A DNA stretch of 64,000 bases from Roseiarcus sp963836695 (GTDB lineage: Bacteria > Pseudomonadota > Alphaproteobacteria > Rhizobiales > Beijerinckiaceae). Made by a program: the position numbers and the translations under genes. The DNA is taken from positions 1 through 64,000 of the forward strand of contig CAWIKX010000011.1 in the NCBI GenBank assembly GCA_963836695.1, read 5' to 3'. The notes below the pieces were generated by a model. It did no database searches and was not told where the DNA came from. It was given only the letters and a program-made list of their open reading frames with translations. Shown in pieces: positions 63,900-64,000 of this stretch; position 1 is the stretch's first letter; the number at the start of each line of letters is the position of its first letter.

Positions 63900-64000
63900 A
63901 TGACCGAGGCCGGCATGGACAAGGTCCGCCTGGGCCACAGCGATATCATGGTCACGTCCATCTGCTTCGGCACCTCCGGCCTCGGCGACATGCCTGACAC
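63900..64000 (+). CDS. Aldo/keto reductase, N-terminal part cut by the window edge
   Basis: ATG 63900 has AGGAG about 10 bases upstream. The 33 visible residues include KVRLGHSDIMVTSICFGTSGLGDMP, the opening of aldo/keto reductases of the aldose-dehydrogenase type. The rest lies beyond the window, so catalytic residues cannot be checked. It is co-directional with the hydrolase, 133 bases downstream of its stop. Confidence 0.75.
   Translation, partial: MTEAGMDKVRLGHSDIMVTSICFGTSGLGDMPD

Overview
The window looks like a chromosomal segment of a high-GC alphaproteobacterium, probably Rhizobiales/Beijerinckiaceae-like. The basis is gene content (two branched-chain-type ABC systems, an FtsK/FCD-GntR repertoire, glnK-amtB) and codon use; no rRNA or tRNA is present to place it better. 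A striking property is the number of reading-frame breaks. At least twelve genes change frame one or more times, some by what looks like one extra base, while neighbours of 600 to 1,100 codons are intact. The ftsK gene is affected too, so many breaks may be sequencing or assembly indels rather than decay.

Layout. (1) 1-21 kb is a nitrogen-scavenging island for ureides and hydantoins: the 3' end of a ureidoglycolate-lyase-like gene, a broken ribose-type ABC transporter, an allantoate/N-carbamoyl-amino-acid amidohydrolase, hyuA-hyuB, a GntR regulator, a five-gene Liv-type ABC transporter, a hydantoin/allantoin racemase, and a second Liv-type transporter with a permease-ATPase fusion. (2) 21.7-26.8 kb holds the most unusual locus: a DUF3237 protein, an encapsulin shell protein (frame-broken, but clearly of the HK97/linocin family 1 type), and a 986-residue fusion of an FAD amine-oxidase/desaturase-like domain to a polyprenyl diphosphate synthase. 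A multidomain adenylate cyclase and an acetoacetate-decarboxylase-like protein follow. (3) 31.5-33.6 kb is glnK-amtB with a sigma-54-type promoter and a strong terminator.

(4) 34-55 kb is a cell-envelope or exopolysaccharide locus. It has a TolC-like lipoprotein and a membrane-fusion protein without an adjacent pump, a TPR membrane protein, a GT39-type glycosyltransferase, an acyltransferase-aminotransferase fusion, GT2 and GT4 enzymes, a stand-alone KAS II, a flippase-like membrane protein, a WbpB-like dehydrogenase, and two paralogous toroid-domain proteins, one exported by signal peptide and one carrying RTX repeats. (5) 55.3-57.8 kb is ftsK. (6) 58-64 kb is an aromatic-acid cluster: aryl-CoA ligase, FAD hydroxylase, cupin, MarR regulator, alpha/beta hydrolase, the start of an aldo/keto reductase, and a DMT transporter.

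The nitrogen parts fit together: uptake by ABC transporters, ring opening and racemisation by the hyu enzymes, release of ammonia by the amidohydrolase and lyase, and nitrogen control by GlnK/AmtB. The encapsulin locus suggests a compartment linked to isoprenoid chemistry, which is inference only. All protein assignments come from reading motifs and remembered family patterns; no database search was run.
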